In this document: piece by piece, positions 34,090-43,512 of the stretch
Numbering within the stretch: the stretch's first letter is position 1
Layout of the letters: each line of letters begins with the position of its first letter
Assembly: GCF_018967645.1 (NCBI RefSeq)
Contig: NZ_JAHLZF010000003.1
Coordinates: 316 to 64,315, forward strand
DNA length: 64,000 nt
Source of the DNA: Allobacillus halotolerans
GTDB lineage: Bacteria; Bacillota; Bacilli; Bacillales; Alkalibacillaceae
Direction: 5' to 3'
Notes under the pieces: generated by a model
Told to the model about the DNA's origin: nothing
Seen by the model: the letters and a program-made list of their open reading frames with translations, nothing else
Databases searched by the model: none
Position numbers and translations under genes: made by a program

Positions 34090-35562
34090 GTGAAGTTACA
34101 AAAGATGTATATAAATGGAGAATGGCTGCATGCCAAATCCGAAAAGACTCGTGAAATTATTAATCCTTTTAACCAAGAAGTAATCGCTACAGCAGTAGAA
34201 GGAAATGCTGAAGATGCAAAAACAGCGATTCAAGCCGCACGCGTAGCATTTGATGAAGGCAGTTGGAGTACAATGCCTGCAAGTGAGCGTGGTGCAATCG
34301 TCAATAAAATTGGTTCATTGATCGAGCGAGACTTAGAAGAACTGGCAGAACTCGAAACATTAGATACGGGTAAAACCGTTCAAGAAAGTCGCGAAGATAT
34401 GGCCGACATTGCGAATGTATTCTTTTATTTCGCAGGTCTCGCTGATAAAGATGGTGGCGAAGTCATTGCTTCTCCAATCCCGAATAGTGAAAGTAAAGTC
34501 GTTCGTGAACCTGTCGGTGTCTGTGGTCAGATTACACCATGGAACTACCCACTGCTTCAAGCCGCATGGAAACTCGCACCTGCTTTGGCTTCAGGCAACA
34601 CGCTAGTCATGAAACCGAGTGAGATTACACCATTAACGACTGTGAAAGTTTTTGAACTCATGGAAGAAGCTGGTGTACCAAAAGGTGTTGCGAACTTAGT
34701 ACTCGGAGCCGGAAAATCTGTAGGCGCTGAATTAGCTTCCAACCATGATGTCGACTTAATTTCATTCACCGGTGGCATCGAAACAGGAAAAACGATTATG
34801 CAAGCAGCGAGTGACAATATGAAAAAAATTGCTTTCGAGCTTGGCGGTAAAAATCCGAACATCGTTTTTGCCGATGCTGACTTTGAAACAGCTGTTGACC
34901 AAGCATTAAACGCTGTATTTTTTCACGCAGGTCAAGTGTGCTCTGCGGGAGCGCGTCTGTTAGTAGAGGAAAGCATCCATGATGAATTCGTAGAAGAGTT
35001 AGTTGAACGAACGAAACGAATTAAATTAGGAAACGGTTTCGATGAAGACACACAAAGTGGACCAATGATTTCAGCTGAACACCGCGAAAAAGTGGAAAGC
35101 TATGTAGAAATCGGTAAAAACGAAGGTGCCAAACTCGTCGTTGGAGGTAAACGTCCAGAAGACCCTGAGTTAGAAGACGGTTTTTTCTATTTACCTACAA
35201 TTTTCACAAACTGCACAAGCGACATGCGCATTGTTCAAGAAGAAGTGTTCGGCCCAGTACTCACCGTCGAAACATTCCAAACGAAAGAGGAAGCCGTCCA
35301 ACTTGCTAACGATACGATTTACGGATTGGCTGGTGCCGTTTGGACACAAGACTTGAGTAAAGCAGAATTTGTTGCTGCCCGTTTACGCATGGGAACAGTT
35401 TGGATCAATGACTTCCACCCTTACTTTGCGCAAGCACCTTGGGGCGGTTATAAACAATCAGGTATTGGCCGTGAACTTGGACGTGAAGGCATGGAAGAAT
35501 ATACAGAGTTAAAACACATTTTCCGCAATAAACAACCGAAACCGATTAAATGGTTTAAGTAA
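34090..35562 (+). CDS. betB: Betaine aldehyde dehydrogenase
   Basis: This 490-aa NAD(P)-dependent aldehyde dehydrogenase makes glycine betaine from betaine aldehyde. Visible are the coenzyme fold segment TPWNYPLLQAAWKLAPALA, the general-base Glu in FELGGKNPNIV (about 254) and the nucleophile in FFHAGQVCSAGAR (about 288). The GTG start has AGGAGTGAT ahead of it. betA follows 177 bp later, after a terminator and a repeat of the operator, so the two genes probably have separate promoters under common control. Confidence 0.92.
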   Translation: MKLQKMYINGEWLHAKSEKTREIINPFNQEVIATAVEGNAEDAKTAIQAARVAFDEGSWSTMPASERGAIVNKIGSLIERDLEELAELETLDTGKTVQESREDMADIANVFFYFAGLADKDGGEVIASPIPNSESKVVREPVGVCGQITPWNYPLLQAAWKLAPALASGNTLVMKPSEITPLTTVKVFELMEEAGVPKGVANLVLGAGKSVGAELASNHDVDLISFTGGIETGKTIMQAASDNMKKIAFELGGKNPNIVFADADFETAVDQALNAVFFHAGQVCSAGARLLVEESIHDEFVEELVERTKRIKLGNGFDEDTQSGPMISAEHREKVESYVEIGKNEGAKLVVGGKRPEDPELEDGFFYLPTIFTNCTSDMRIVQEEVFGPVLTVETFQTKEEAVQLANDTIYGLAGAVWTQDLSKAEFVAARLRMGTVWINDFHPYFAQAPWGGYKQSGIGRELGREGMEEYTELKHIFRNKQPKPIKWFK

Positions 35563-35590
35563 GAAGTCGATGGCGTACTGATAGATTCTT

Positions 35591-35633
35591 AAAAAGGTAG
35601 CTGTACCATGATTGCTCATGGTGCCTTCCTTTT
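35591..35633 (+). terminator. Terminator behind betB
   Basis: AAAAGG/ACCATGA pairs with CTCATGGT/CCTTCCTTTT in an imperfect stem-loop. Confidence 0.65.
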
Positions 35634-35642
35634 GCACATTTT

Positions 35643-35681
35643 GTTAAATTTTTATTTAATAAATAAAACAAACTAAATAAA
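35643..35681. promoter_or_regulatory. Putative GbsR operator before betA
   Basis: GTTAAATTTTTATTTAAT (35643-35660) repeats the betB palindrome with one change. AACAAACTAAATAAA (35667-35681) repeats the gbsR site in inverse orientation. Confidence 0.6.
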
Positions 35682-35739
35682 ATATCAATGAGGATAAGTT
35701 TTTAGATTCTATAAAACAATCTTCAAGGGGGTAAATGAC

Positions 35740-37425
35740 ATGACACAAACATATGATTACGTAATTGTCGGCGGTGGGAGTGCAGGTTCTGTACTCGGTA
35801 ACCGCCTCAGCGCAGATAAAAATAACAGTGTTCTTATTTTAGAAGCAGGACGAAGTGATTACTTTTGGGATTTATTTATTCAAATGCCTGCCGCGTTAAT
35901 GTTCCCATCCGGCAATCGCTTTTATGACTGGATCTATTCAACAGACCCTGAGCCGTATATGGACGGGCGCCGTGTCGCTCATGCTAGGGGGAAAGTACTT
36001 GGTGGATCAAGTTCAATCAACGGGATGATCTATCAACGAGGTAACCCATTAGACTATGAGAAGTGGGCTTCAGAACCAGGGATGGAAAAATGGGATTTTG
36101 CCCATGTCCTTCCGTACTTCAAACGGTTAGAAAAAGCTTTTGGAGCCGATTCTTCCGATGAATACCGCGGGCTTGATGGTCCGATCAAATTAAAACGTGG
36201 CCCTGCAACTAATCCGTTATTCCAAGCATTCTTTGAAGCTGGCGTTCAAGCGGGTTATGCAAGAACACCTGACGTCAATGGATTTCGCCAAGAAGGCTTT
36301 GGACCGTTCGACAGCCAAGTGCATAACGGTAGACGTGTATCGGCGTCACGTGCTTATTTACGCCCAGTGATGCATCGCAAAAACCTTACAATTGAGACAC
36401 GTGCTTTTGTGACAAGCATTAATTTCAACGGTAAGAAAGCAGAAGGATTAACATACAAAAAGAATGGAAAAATCCATCACGTCAACGCAGGAGAAGTCAT
36501 TCTTTCTGGCGGTGCATTCAATACGCCGCAGTTATTACAGTTGGCTGGTGTAGGAGATGCCGAACATTTGCGTTCCGTTGGCGTTGAACCGATTCATCAC
36601 TTGCCAGGGGTTGGAGAAAATCTGGAAGATCACTTAGAAGTATATATTCAGCACGCTACTCCTGAGCCCGTTTCCATGCAACCGAGCTTAAACAAACTGA
36701 AAATGCCTTGGATTGGCTTGCAATGGTTACTTGGTCGTACCGGACCAGCAGCATCCAACCATTTCGAAGGTGGCGGATTTGTCCGTTCGAATGATGAAGT
36801 TGACTATCCGAACTTAATGTTCCACTTCTTGCCGCTAGCTGTACGGTATGATGGACAAAAAGCAGATACAAAGCACGGTTTCCAAGTTCACGTTGGACCG
36901 ATGTATTCCAACTCAAGAGGAAGATTGAAGATTCGTTCCAATGATCCATTTGAGTATCCAAGCATCGTCTGTAATTATTTATCTACCGAAGAAGATCGTC
37001 GCGAATGGGTCGAAGCCATCCGTGTTGCACGAGACATTCTTTCTCAGCCAGCGATACAAGGATATAGTTCTGGTGAAATTTCTCCAGGGCCTTCTGTCCA
37101 AACAGATGAAGAAATTATCGAGTGGGTTAAGAAAGACGGAGAAACAGCACTCCACCCATCATGCACAGCTAAAATGGGCCCTGCTTCTGACCCGATGGCA
37201 GTAGTAGACCCAGAAACAATGAAAGTGCATGGGTTAGAAAATATCCGTGTCGTGGACGCATCCGCCATGCCACGCACAACGAACGGAAATATCCACGCTC
37301 CAGTATTGATGTTAGCTGAAAAAGCAGCTGATATTATCCTCGGTAATGAACCGTTGGAACCAGAATATAAAGATTATTATGTTCATGGCGTTCATGCCCC
37401 AGATGCAGGGGCAGTTAAGGCGTAA
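35740..37425 (+). CDS. betA: Choline dehydrogenase, GMC oxidoreductase family
   Basis: This 561-aa flavoprotein oxidises choline to betaine aldehyde. The FAD motif is [16 protein letters not shown] at the N-terminus; the GMC signature [19 protein letters not shown] is at about 82-100; the catalytic His lies in [11 protein letters not shown] and a second in [22 protein letters not shown] precedes the start. B. subtilis uses an iron alcohol dehydrogenase (GbsB) for this step, so the pairing of BetA with a GbsR-type repressor is a mosaic. Its 3' end is partly duplicated at 41789. Confidence 0.92.
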   Translation: MTQTYDYVIVGGGSAGSVLGNRLSADKNNSVLILEAGRSDYFWDLFIQMPAALMFPSGNRFYDWIYSTDPEPYMDGRRVAHARGKVLGGSSSINGMIYQRGNPLDYEKWASEPGMEKWDFAHVLPYFKRLEKAFGADSSDEYRGLDGPIKLKRGPATNPLFQAFFEAGVQAGYARTPDVNGFRQEGFGPFDSQVHNGRRVSASRAYLRPVMHRKNLTIETRAFVTSINFNGKKAEGLTYKKNGKIHHVNAGEVILSGGAFNTPQLLQLAGVGDAEHLRSVGVEPIHHLPGVGENLEDHLEVYIQHATPEPVSMQPSLNKLKMPWIGLQWLLGRTGPAASNHFEGGGFVRSNDEVDYPNLMFHFLPLAVRYDGQKADTKHGFQVHVGPMYSNSRGRLKIRSNDPFEYPSIVCNYLSTEEDRREWVEAIRVARDILSQPAIQGYSSGEISPGPSVQTDEEIIEWVKKDGETALHPSCTAKMGPASDPMAVVDPETMKVHGLENIRVVDASAMPRTTNGNIHAPVLMLAEKAADIILGNEPLEPEYKDYYVHGVHAPDAGAVKA

Positions 37426-37443
37426 AAATAATCATGAAATAGG

Positions 37444-37476
37444 AAAGAGACCGCTCTTGTTGAGAACGGTCTCTTT
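37444..37476 (+). terminator. Terminator behind betA
   Basis: AAAGAGACCG pairs with CGGTCTCTTT, followed by a T-rich stretch. Confidence 0.88.
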
Positions 37477-37556
37477 TATTTTTGCAGGGAAAGAAATGAG
37501 CTTTAGATTTAGTGTAGCTAAAAGCAATATTATTAATATATTCTAGTTTCTTTTAT

Positions 37557-38195
37557 TTAATTTTGCGGATTTGAATTAATATTAGATAAGAAATCTTCTT
37601 TTGTTCTCAATACGTGATTTTGAGCATGTTCGCGAGCGGCTTGTTTATTTTGGTTTATAATTGCCTGTACAATTTGTTCATGTTCTTTAATTGATTTTTC
37701 CACTTGGAAATCCACAAAATCCGGGAATTGTGGCTGTAATCCATTCCATAAATCTGAGAGTAATGAAAATAGCCGTGCACTCTTCGAAGCTTTCCATATA
37801 AACGAATGAAAGGCTTCATTTAATTCTACATAACTATTACCTTCAGAATGTTTAATTCTATTATGAATTTGTTGAAGTTCATCAAAATGTTCTGGGGAAT
37901 CACAAGCTCGTTCTGCAGCCATCCCTTCTAGGAATGCACGAATTTCATAGTGAACTTCAATATCTTCTTTTCTCAAGCCAATTACTACAACTCTGCGATT
38001 ACTCTGAATATTGATAAGCCCTTCTCTGTCTAATACTTGAAAAGCTTCCCTAACTGGCATTCGCGAAACTCCTAATAAATTCGCAATACCTTCTTGCGTA
38101 ATCTCTTGTCCCTTCTGTAATTTCCCATTATAAACCGAGCTTCTTAGAGAATGAAGAACTTGATCCGTCGTTGATAACTTTTTTATTTTTTTCAT
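37557..38195 (-). CDS. GntR-family regulator (FCD domain), divergent
   Basis: This regulator of about 212 aa has a winged helix with GIANLLGVSRMPVREAFQVL and an FCD ligand domain (HYEIRAFLEGMAAERA, LNEAFHSFIWKAS, HEQIVQAIINQNKQAAREHA split here). I use ATG 38195 behind GAGGAAG. It is divergent from the CoA-transferase / lyase / transporter operon, with repeated ATACAAAAT sites between, and so is its likely regulator, probably sensing a carboxylic acid. Confidence 0.88.
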   Translation of the reverse strand: MKKIKKLSTTDQVLHSLRSSVYNGKLQKGQEITQEGIANLLGVSRMPVREAFQVLDREGLINIQSNRRVVVIGLRKEDIEVHYEIRAFLEGMAAERACDSPEHFDELQQIHNRIKHSEGNSYVELNEAFHSFIWKASKSARLFSLLSDLWNGLQPQFPDFVDFQVEKSIKEHEQIVQAIINQNKQAAREHAQNHVLRTKEDFLSNINSNPQN

Positions 38196-38208
38196 AATTA
38201 TCTTCCTC

Positions 38209-38305
38209 ATTTTGTATTGATATATTCATTATAACTCTTTGACAATTTAAAAATTAACAAATATAATTATTTTATTATTTGGATACAAAATACATTATAC
38301 AAAAT
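38209..38305. promoter_or_regulatory. Divergent control region: perfect sigma-A promoter and ATACAAAAT half-sites
   Basis: The plus-strand promoter is TTGACA (38239-38244), 17 bp, TATAAT (38262-38267). ATACAAAAT occurs at 38283 and 38297 (14-bp spacing) and inverted at 38209, flanking both start regions. These are candidate sites for the divergent GntR protein. Confidence 0.8.
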
Positions 38306-38322
38306 TCAATTGGAGGATTAAA

Positions 38323-39501
38323 ATGTTACCCTTAGAAGGTATAAAAATCATTTCATTAGAACAAGCCGTTGCAGCGCCATTTGCCTCCAGGCAACTCGCT
38401 GATTTAGGGGCTCGTGTTATAAAGATTGAAAGACCTGAAACTGGTGATTTCGCGAGAAACTATGATCAAACTGTAAAAGGAATGTCTAGTCACTTTGTGT
38501 GGATTAATAGATCCAAAGAATCTCTTACATTAAATATGAAAGCGGATTCAGGTAAATCAATATTTAAAGATTTACTAAAAGACGCAGACGTAGTGCTTCA
38601 AAACCTAGCTCCAGGGGCGATGAATCGTTTAGGTTTTAGTAATGAAGAACTTCATAAAATTAATGACAAGTTAATTATTTGTAATATTTCTGGCTATGGT
38701 TCTAATGGCTCTTACGTCAACAAGAAAGCCTATGATTTGCTCATTCAATGTGAGGCTGGTTTCTTATCGATCACGGGAACTGAAGAAACACCTTCTAAAG
38801 CAGGAATTTCAGTAGCAGATATTGCAGCTGGCATGTATGCATATAGTGGTATCTTAAGTAGCATTATCAAGAGAGCTAGAACCGGTAAAGGAGAAGTACT
38901 GGATATATCCATGTTAGAAGCATTAGGTGAGTGGATGGGATTCCCAATGTATTACTCGCTTTATGGAGATAAGGAACCAAAACGTACAGGCTCTCATCAT
39001 GCAACTATTTATCCTTATGGGCCTTTTCAAACCGCTGGGGAAGAGACTATTTTCTTTGCCATCCAAAATGAAAGAGAATGGGTAAATTTCTGTGAAAATA
39101 TTTTACATAACCCTGACCTGGCTGTAGATTCTCGTTATTGTAACAATTCGAAAAGAGTTGAGAACAAAGAAAGTTTGCAACGTGAAATAGAAGATGTTTT
39201 AAGCACTAAAAGTCTGCATGAAGTTATGAATGAACTAGAAGAAAATAAAATTGCTAATGCTCAATTAAAAAACATTAAGCAATTTGCTAACCATACTCAA
39301 CTTCGTGAAAGAAAGAGATGGATAGATGTTGAGACACCAGTAGGAAGGATTAAATCACTCCTCCCACCAGCCGCAAATAGTAAAGAAGACATCAAAGTAT
39401 CTCCTATTCCAGAAATAGGTGAGCACACAAATCAAATATTAACAGAACTAGGTATGGATCAAGATACAATAAAACAATTAAAAGACTCTCAAGTTATATA
39501 A
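38323..39501 (+). CDS. Class III CoA-transferase (CaiB/BaiF family)
   Basis: This 392-aa enzyme begins with the family signature LEGIKIISLEQAVAAPFASR and DLGARVIKIERPETGDFAR. The catalytic Asp is expected in KAYDLLIQCEAGF (about 150). Class III enzymes move CoA between carboxylates. It is the first gene of an operon with a CitE-like lyase and a 2-hydroxycarboxylate carrier, so the acceptor may be citramalate or malate. TTGGAGG precedes ATG 38323. Confidence 0.88.
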   Translation: MLPLEGIKIISLEQAVAAPFASRQLADLGARVIKIERPETGDFARNYDQTVKGMSSHFVWINRSKESLTLNMKADSGKSIFKDLLKDADVVLQNLAPGAMNRLGFSNEELHKINDKLIICNISGYGSNGSYVNKKAYDLLIQCEAGFLSITGTEETPSKAGISVADIAAGMYAYSGILSSIIKRARTGKGEVLDISMLEALGEWMGFPMYYSLYGDKEPKRTGSHHATIYPYGPFQTAGEETIFFAIQNEREWVNFCENILHNPDLAVDSRYCNNSKRVENKESLQREIEDVLSTKSLHEVMNELEENKIANAQLKNIKQFANHTQLRERKRWIDVETPVGRIKSLLPPAANSKEDIKVSPIPEIGEHTNQILTELGMDQDTIKQLKDSQVI

Positions 39502-39517
39502 AAAGGGCTGATTAATT

Positions 39518-40381
39518 ATGTTAAATAGATCTTTGTTATTTGTACCGGCAGATAAAGAAAAGATGCTCAGGAAAATAAATGAATTACAGGCGGATTTAAT
39601 AATTATAGACTTAGAAGATGCAGTTAGAGTTGATGAGAAGCATATCGGGAGAGATTTGATTAGGAAATATATTGGCGACTGGGAAAAACCTGTATTTATT
39701 CGCGTCAACAGTATAGAAACAAGTGAATTCCAAGTAGACATGCAATTAATCCTGGAAATAAGCAATGCGGTGTCATTACAAGGTGTAATGCTTCCAAAGT
39801 CCTCATCAAGACGTAATATTGAAGAGCTTGCAGAACATCTTGAAACAATTGAAAATCAAGGAAGTAGACAATCAAAATTATCGATTATTCCTCTGATTGA
39901 GAGTGCTCTAGGAGTGCATAACTCTATAGAAATTGCATCTAGTCACCAACGGGTTATGATGTTAGCTTTCGGTGGTGTTGATTTTACCACCGATATCGGC
40001 GCTCAAATTACAGACGGAGAAATGGAATTACTATATGCACGATCAAAAATGGTTATTGCTTCTCGTTGTGCAAATATAAAACAGCCAATTGATACTGTTT
40101 ATACGAACTTCAAAGACAATGATGGGTTCATTGAAAATTGTATATATGTTAAAGCGTTAGGTTTTGCAGGAAAATTATTAATCCACCCATCCCAAATTAA
40201 AGGTGCTAACGCTGTGTTTTCTCCTTCAAAAGAAGAATTTGAATTTGCACAACAATTGGTATCCCAGGCTCTTAAAGAAAAAGGGGCCTTTCAATTAGAT
40301 GGAAAGATGATAGATAAGCCGATTATTGAGAAAGCTGAGAGGATTCTTAATGAATATGAACTAATTAAATCAAAAAACTAG
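39518..40381 (+). CDS. HpcH/HpaI-family lyase, CitE-like (malyl/citramalyl-CoA lyase type)
   Basis: This 287-aa TIM-barrel lyase has LFVPADKEKMLRKINE at the start, DLEDAVRVDEK (metal-binding Asp-Glu region), FIRVNSIETSEF, IPLIESALGVHN, FGGVDFTTDIGA and GFAGKLLIHPSQI. These are all typical of CitE-like enzymes that cleave (S)-citramalyl-CoA or malyl-CoA into acetyl-CoA plus pyruvate or glyoxylate. It lies 16 bp after the CoA-transferase gene. The exact substrate is not fixed by the sequence. Confidence 0.85.
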   Translation: MLNRSLLFVPADKEKMLRKINELQADLIIIDLEDAVRVDEKHIGRDLIRKYIGDWEKPVFIRVNSIETSEFQVDMQLILEISNAVSLQGVMLPKSSSRRNIEELAEHLETIENQGSRQSKLSIIPLIESALGVHNSIEIASSHQRVMMLAFGGVDFTTDIGAQITDGEMELLYARSKMVIASRCANIKQPIDTVYTNFKDNDGFIENCIYVKALGFAGKLLIHPSQIKGANAVFSPSKEEFEFAQQLVSQALKEKGAFQLDGKMIDKPIIEKAERILNEYELIKSKN

Positions 40382-40392
40382 GGGGATAAAAT

Positions 40393-41700
40393 ATGGCGCA
40401 ACCAGCTCAGAAAAATGATCAATTTAAAATGAACACAAATCCAACTAGAAGTCGAGTAAGTATTTTTAACATTCCCATTGTATGGTTTGCAGTTATAACT
40501 GCTTTGGCATTAGTGGCTATGTATACTGATAATTTACCTACAGGAATTATAGGTGGTTTACTCATCATGATGGTATTAGGTGAGTTGTTTGGCTGGATTG
40601 GTGATCATACTCCAATCTTAAGGAGCTATCTAGGTGGCGGTGCAATCCTAGCAATTTTCGGTTCCGCTTTTATGGTATATGCTAATCTGATCCCTGATCA
40701 GACGGTTACACTTATTACTGACTTTATGAAATCAGGAGGCTTTCTAAACTTTTATATCGCTGCACTAATAACAGGAAGTATACTAGGAATGAACTCTGAA
40801 ACATTGAAAAATGCTGGTGTAAAGTTTGCCCTACCTCTTCTTGCAGCCGTAGCAGGGTCCATAATTTTAGCAGGATTTGTTGGATTAGTAATTGGTTTCG
40901 GTTTTAAAGATGCAATCTTAGTAATTGCAATGCCTATCATGGGTGGAGGTATGGGAGCAGGTGCAATCCCTATGTCCCAGGTTTACTCAGAAATCTTGGG
41001 TAATGACCCTTCTTATTATATCTCGATATTGGTGCCTGCATTAGCACTAGGAAACGTCATAGCTATTATTTTCGCTGGATTATTAAATATGTTAGGTAAT
41101 AAATTCCCTTCATTAACAGGAAACGGACAATTAATGGCTGGATTTGATGTAGAGAATAAAAAGATAACGTATAACATTGGAGAAATGGGAATTGGAGTCT
41201 TAGCAGCTTTAACGTTTTATATCATCGGTCAAATGCTTGGTAACTTCATTCCACTTCACCCATATGCACTAATGATCATTTCAGTTGCCGTATTCAAGCT
41301 CGCTGGTTGGTTACCACCGATTATCGAGTCCGGGGCAAACCAATGGTATCAGTTTGTTGCAAAAAACTGGACACTTGCACTCCTAATTGGTATTGGAGTC
41401 GCTTATACTGACTTGAATGCTGTGATTAATGCCTTAACTCTAGAATACATCTTACTTGTATTTAGCGTGGTGTTTGGAGCAGCCCTTGGAGCTGGTATAC
41501 TCGGTAAACTAGTCGGTTTCCATCCAATCGAAGCATCTATAACTGCAGGTTTATGTATGGCTAATATGGGAGGAACAGGCGATGTCGCTGTGCTATCAGC
41601 TTCCAAACGAATGGAATTAATGCCTTTCGCTCAAATTGCCTCTCGTCTTGGCGGAGCACTCATTTTGTTGATTGCAGGACTAATTGTACCGTTGTTATAG
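40393..41700 (+). CDS. 2-hydroxycarboxylate:cation symporter (CitS/CimH/MaeN family)
   Basis: This 435-aa membrane protein has about 11 hydrophobic segments and the two family re-entrant motifs: MPIMGGGMGAGAIPMSQ and LCMANMGGTGDVAVLSA (GGxG). Members carry citrate, malate or citramalate with Na+ or H+. The gene is last in the operon, 11 bp behind the lyase gene, with AGGGGGATAAAAT before ATG 40393. Uptake, CoA activation and cleavage would then be encoded together. Confidence 0.9.
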   Translation: MAQPAQKNDQFKMNTNPTRSRVSIFNIPIVWFAVITALALVAMYTDNLPTGIIGGLLIMMVLGELFGWIGDHTPILRSYLGGGAILAIFGSAFMVYANLIPDQTVTLITDFMKSGGFLNFYIAALITGSILGMNSETLKNAGVKFALPLLAAVAGSIILAGFVGLVIGFGFKDAILVIAMPIMGGGMGAGAIPMSQVYSEILGNDPSYYISILVPALALGNVIAIIFAGLLNMLGNKFPSLTGNGQLMAGFDVENKKITYNIGEMGIGVLAALTFYIIGQMLGNFIPLHPYALMIISVAVFKLAGWLPPIIESGANQWYQFVAKNWTLALLIGIGVAYTDLNAVINALTLEYILLVFSVVFGAALGAGILGKLVGFHPIEASITAGLCMANMGGTGDVAVLSASKRMELMPFAQIASRLGGALILLIAGLIVPLL

Positions 41701-41703
41701 AAT

Positions 41704-41739
41704 ATAAGTAGCGGCTATCATCTGATGATAGCCGCTTAT
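41704..41739 (+). terminator. Terminator behind the carboxylate operon
   Basis: AGCGGCTATCAT pairs perfectly with ATGATAGCCGCT around a CTG loop. A clear T-run is lacking. Confidence 0.7.
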
Positions 41740-41788
41740 GTATTGCTTCTTCCTGAATTCATTCGTCTACTTCACTTATCTCTGAAAC

Positions 41789-41836
41789 AAAAATTATTAC
41801 CGTCATGGCGTTCACGCCCCAGATTCAGAACTCTAG
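41789..41836 (+). pseudogene. Remnant of a betA-like 3' end
   Basis: One frame reads KNYYRHGVHAPDSEL and stop. The betA gene ends [14 protein letters not shown]..., and the two DNAs are about 85 percent identical over some 36 bases (compare 37372-37405). Only the last 14 or so codons remain. It suggests a lost second copy of a choline-dehydrogenase-like gene, or a duplication made when the operon between them arrived. Confidence 0.65.
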
Positions 41837-41950
41837 TAATCTAAGTCATTATTTCCCCGAATTCCCTCTCTTCAAAATATTTATTTGCAAGCGCATTCTA
41901 CCTATGGCATACTGTGGATTGTAACGCAATTTAAAAACTTCATACGTTAT

Positions 41951-42041
41951 ATGTAGGGGAGCTAGTGATGCTAGCTGAGATTGTATTCTTGAAATACTAA
42001 CCCTTTGAACCTGATCTGGTTGGTACCAGCGGAGGGAACAT
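41951..42041 (+). promoter_or_regulatory. TPP (thiamine pyrophosphate) riboswitch
   Basis: The THI-box core is clear: AGGGGAGCTAGTGATGCT, GCTGAGATTGT, ACCCTTTGAACCTGATCTGG and GTACCAGCGGAGGGAAC. The outer stem pairs ATGT (41951) with ACAT (42038). It controls the thiamine-precursor transport operon behind it. Confidence 0.97.
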
Positions 42042-42080
42042 TTCATTAGAATCATTTACACATAAATGAGATATATTCCT

Positions 42081-42119
42081 GTGCGCTAAAGGACCACCCT
42101 TTAGCGCACTTTTTATTTT
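42081..42119 (+). terminator. Terminator controlled by the TPP riboswitch
   Basis: GTGCGCTAAAGG pairs perfectly with CCTTTAGCGCAC and is followed by TTTTTATTTT. It lies 40 bp after the aptamer and before the first gene: the classic attenuator layout. Confidence 0.93.
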
Positions 42120-42186
42120 GTGTGAGCATGCTGATTATTCTAAAAGGGACCCTTCTCATATAACGAAAACAAATGGGGGTATTTAC

Positions 42187-43191
42187 GTGAAAAAATGGAT
42201 GAGCATCATTTTGTTTGTAGGAATCGCTTTTTTAGCAGCTTGTGGCCAAAACGATGAAAGTAATGGAAGTGACGAAGAAGGCAATGCTGACCTAACACCT
42301 GTAAAATTCGCACTCGATTGGACACCGAATACGAACCACACAGGAATTTATGTCGCAAAAGAAAAGGGCTATTTCGAAGAACAAGGCCTAGATGTTGAAA
42401 TTTTACTACCTGGCGAAGTTGGCGTGAATCAGCTGCTAGCCGCCGGGAAAGCGGACTTTGGGGTTAGTTACCAAGAAGGCCTTACACAGGCGCGCTCGGA
42501 AGGTCTTCCACTCGTCTCCATTACAGCAGTGATGCAGCATAATACAGCCGGTTATGCTTCCCCTGTAGAAAAAGGGATTACTTCGCCAAAAGATTTTGAA
42601 GGGAAAAAGTTTGGAGCATACGGTTCTGACCTTGAGAGAGCGATGATGACAACAATCATGAAAAATGATAATGCCGATGTAGAAGAAGTTGATTTCATTA
42701 CAACGGGGGACTCTGACTTTTTTGTTGCTGTTGAACGAGATGTCGACTTTTCCCTTGTCTATTATGGTTGGACTGGAATTGAAGCAGAACTAAGAGGTGT
42801 AGATTTAAATATGGTTTATCTTGCTGACTTTTCCGATAAACTTGATTTTTACACACCGATCCTTGCTACAAATGAAGAAATGATTTCTGATGACCCAGAA
42901 TTGGTAGAAGCTTTTACACATGCAGCTGTGAAAGGGTATGAGTTTGCAATCGAGCAACCTGAAGAAGCTGCACAAATATTAATTGATGAAGTACCTGATC
43001 TTGACCCTGAACTGGTGAAACGCAGTCAGGAATGGCTATCACCTCGGTACAAAGATGATGCCGAACAATTTGGTATCCAAGAAAAAGAAAGATGGCAGAA
43101 ATTTGCCGACTTTCTATTAGAAAACGACATTATCGATGAAGCAGTAGAAATTGACCAAGCATTTACGAATGAGTTTTTGCCAGAGAAGTAG
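42187..43191 (+). CDS. thiY: Thiamine-precursor ABC binding lipoprotein (ThiY-like, NMT1/THI5 domain)
   Basis: This 334-aa lipoprotein (lipobox LAACG) has the NMT1/THI5-like domain: FALDWTPNTNHTGIYVAKEK at the start of the mature part and KKFGAYGSDLERAM. ThiY proteins bind N-formyl-aminomethyl-pyrimidine or HMP-type pyrimidines. I use GTG 42187, behind GGGGG, because it places the signal peptide at the N-terminus; the longer frame starts inside the terminator. It is the first gene of a TPP-controlled five-gene operon. Confidence 0.88.
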   Translation: MKKWMSIILFVGIAFLAACGQNDESNGSDEEGNADLTPVKFALDWTPNTNHTGIYVAKEKGYFEEQGLDVEILLPGEVGVNQLLAAGKADFGVSYQEGLTQARSEGLPLVSITAVMQHNTAGYASPVEKGITSPKDFEGKKFGAYGSDLERAMMTTIMKNDNADVEEVDFITTGDSDFFVAVERDVDFSLVYYGWTGIEAELRGVDLNMVYLADFSDKLDFYTPILATNEEMISDDPELVEAFTHAAVKGYEFAIEQPEEAAQILIDEVPDLDPELVKRSQEWLSPRYKDDAEQFGIQEKERWQKFADFLLENDIIDEAVEIDQAFTNEFLPEK

Positions 43192-43224
43192 GTTCATTGA
43201 TTACAGAAAAATAGGAGTGGTTTT

Positions 43225-43512
43225 ATGGCAAATGCATTGCTAAGTATTCAAATAATTCCTAAGGTCGATGATCAAGATTTATATTCATATGTAGACGAAG
43301 CAATTGCTGTAATCGAGGCTGCAAATGTGAAATACAGCGTACATCCACTGGAAACAACGATGGAAGGCGAACTGTCGGAGCTACTACAAATCGTGAAGAA
43401 AATGAATGAAAAAATGTCAGCGTTAGGTGTTCCAAGCGTCATCTCCCAAGTTAAAATTGCTTACCGGCCAGAAGGGATTACAATGGACGAACTCGTGGAG
43501 AAATACGAATGA
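43225..43512 (+). CDS. Thiamine-binding YqgV/MTH1187-family protein
   Basis: This 95-aa small cytosolic protein (ALLSIQIIPKVDDQDLYSYV, HPLETTMEGELSEL) is of the MTH1187/YkoF-like ferredoxin-fold family, which binds thiamine or HMP. It overlaps the permease gene by 4 bp (ATGA). With the 200-aa YkoF-like protein at the operon end there are two members of this superfamily in one operon. Confidence 0.85.
   Translation: MANALLSIQIIPKVDDQDLYSYVDEAIAVIEAANVKYSVHPLETTMEGELSELLQIVKKMNEKMSALGVPSVISQVKIAYRPEGITMDELVEKYE

Noticed and set aside
41849..42055. Minus-strand 68-aa open frame
   Set aside because: It is the antisense of the TPP riboswitch.
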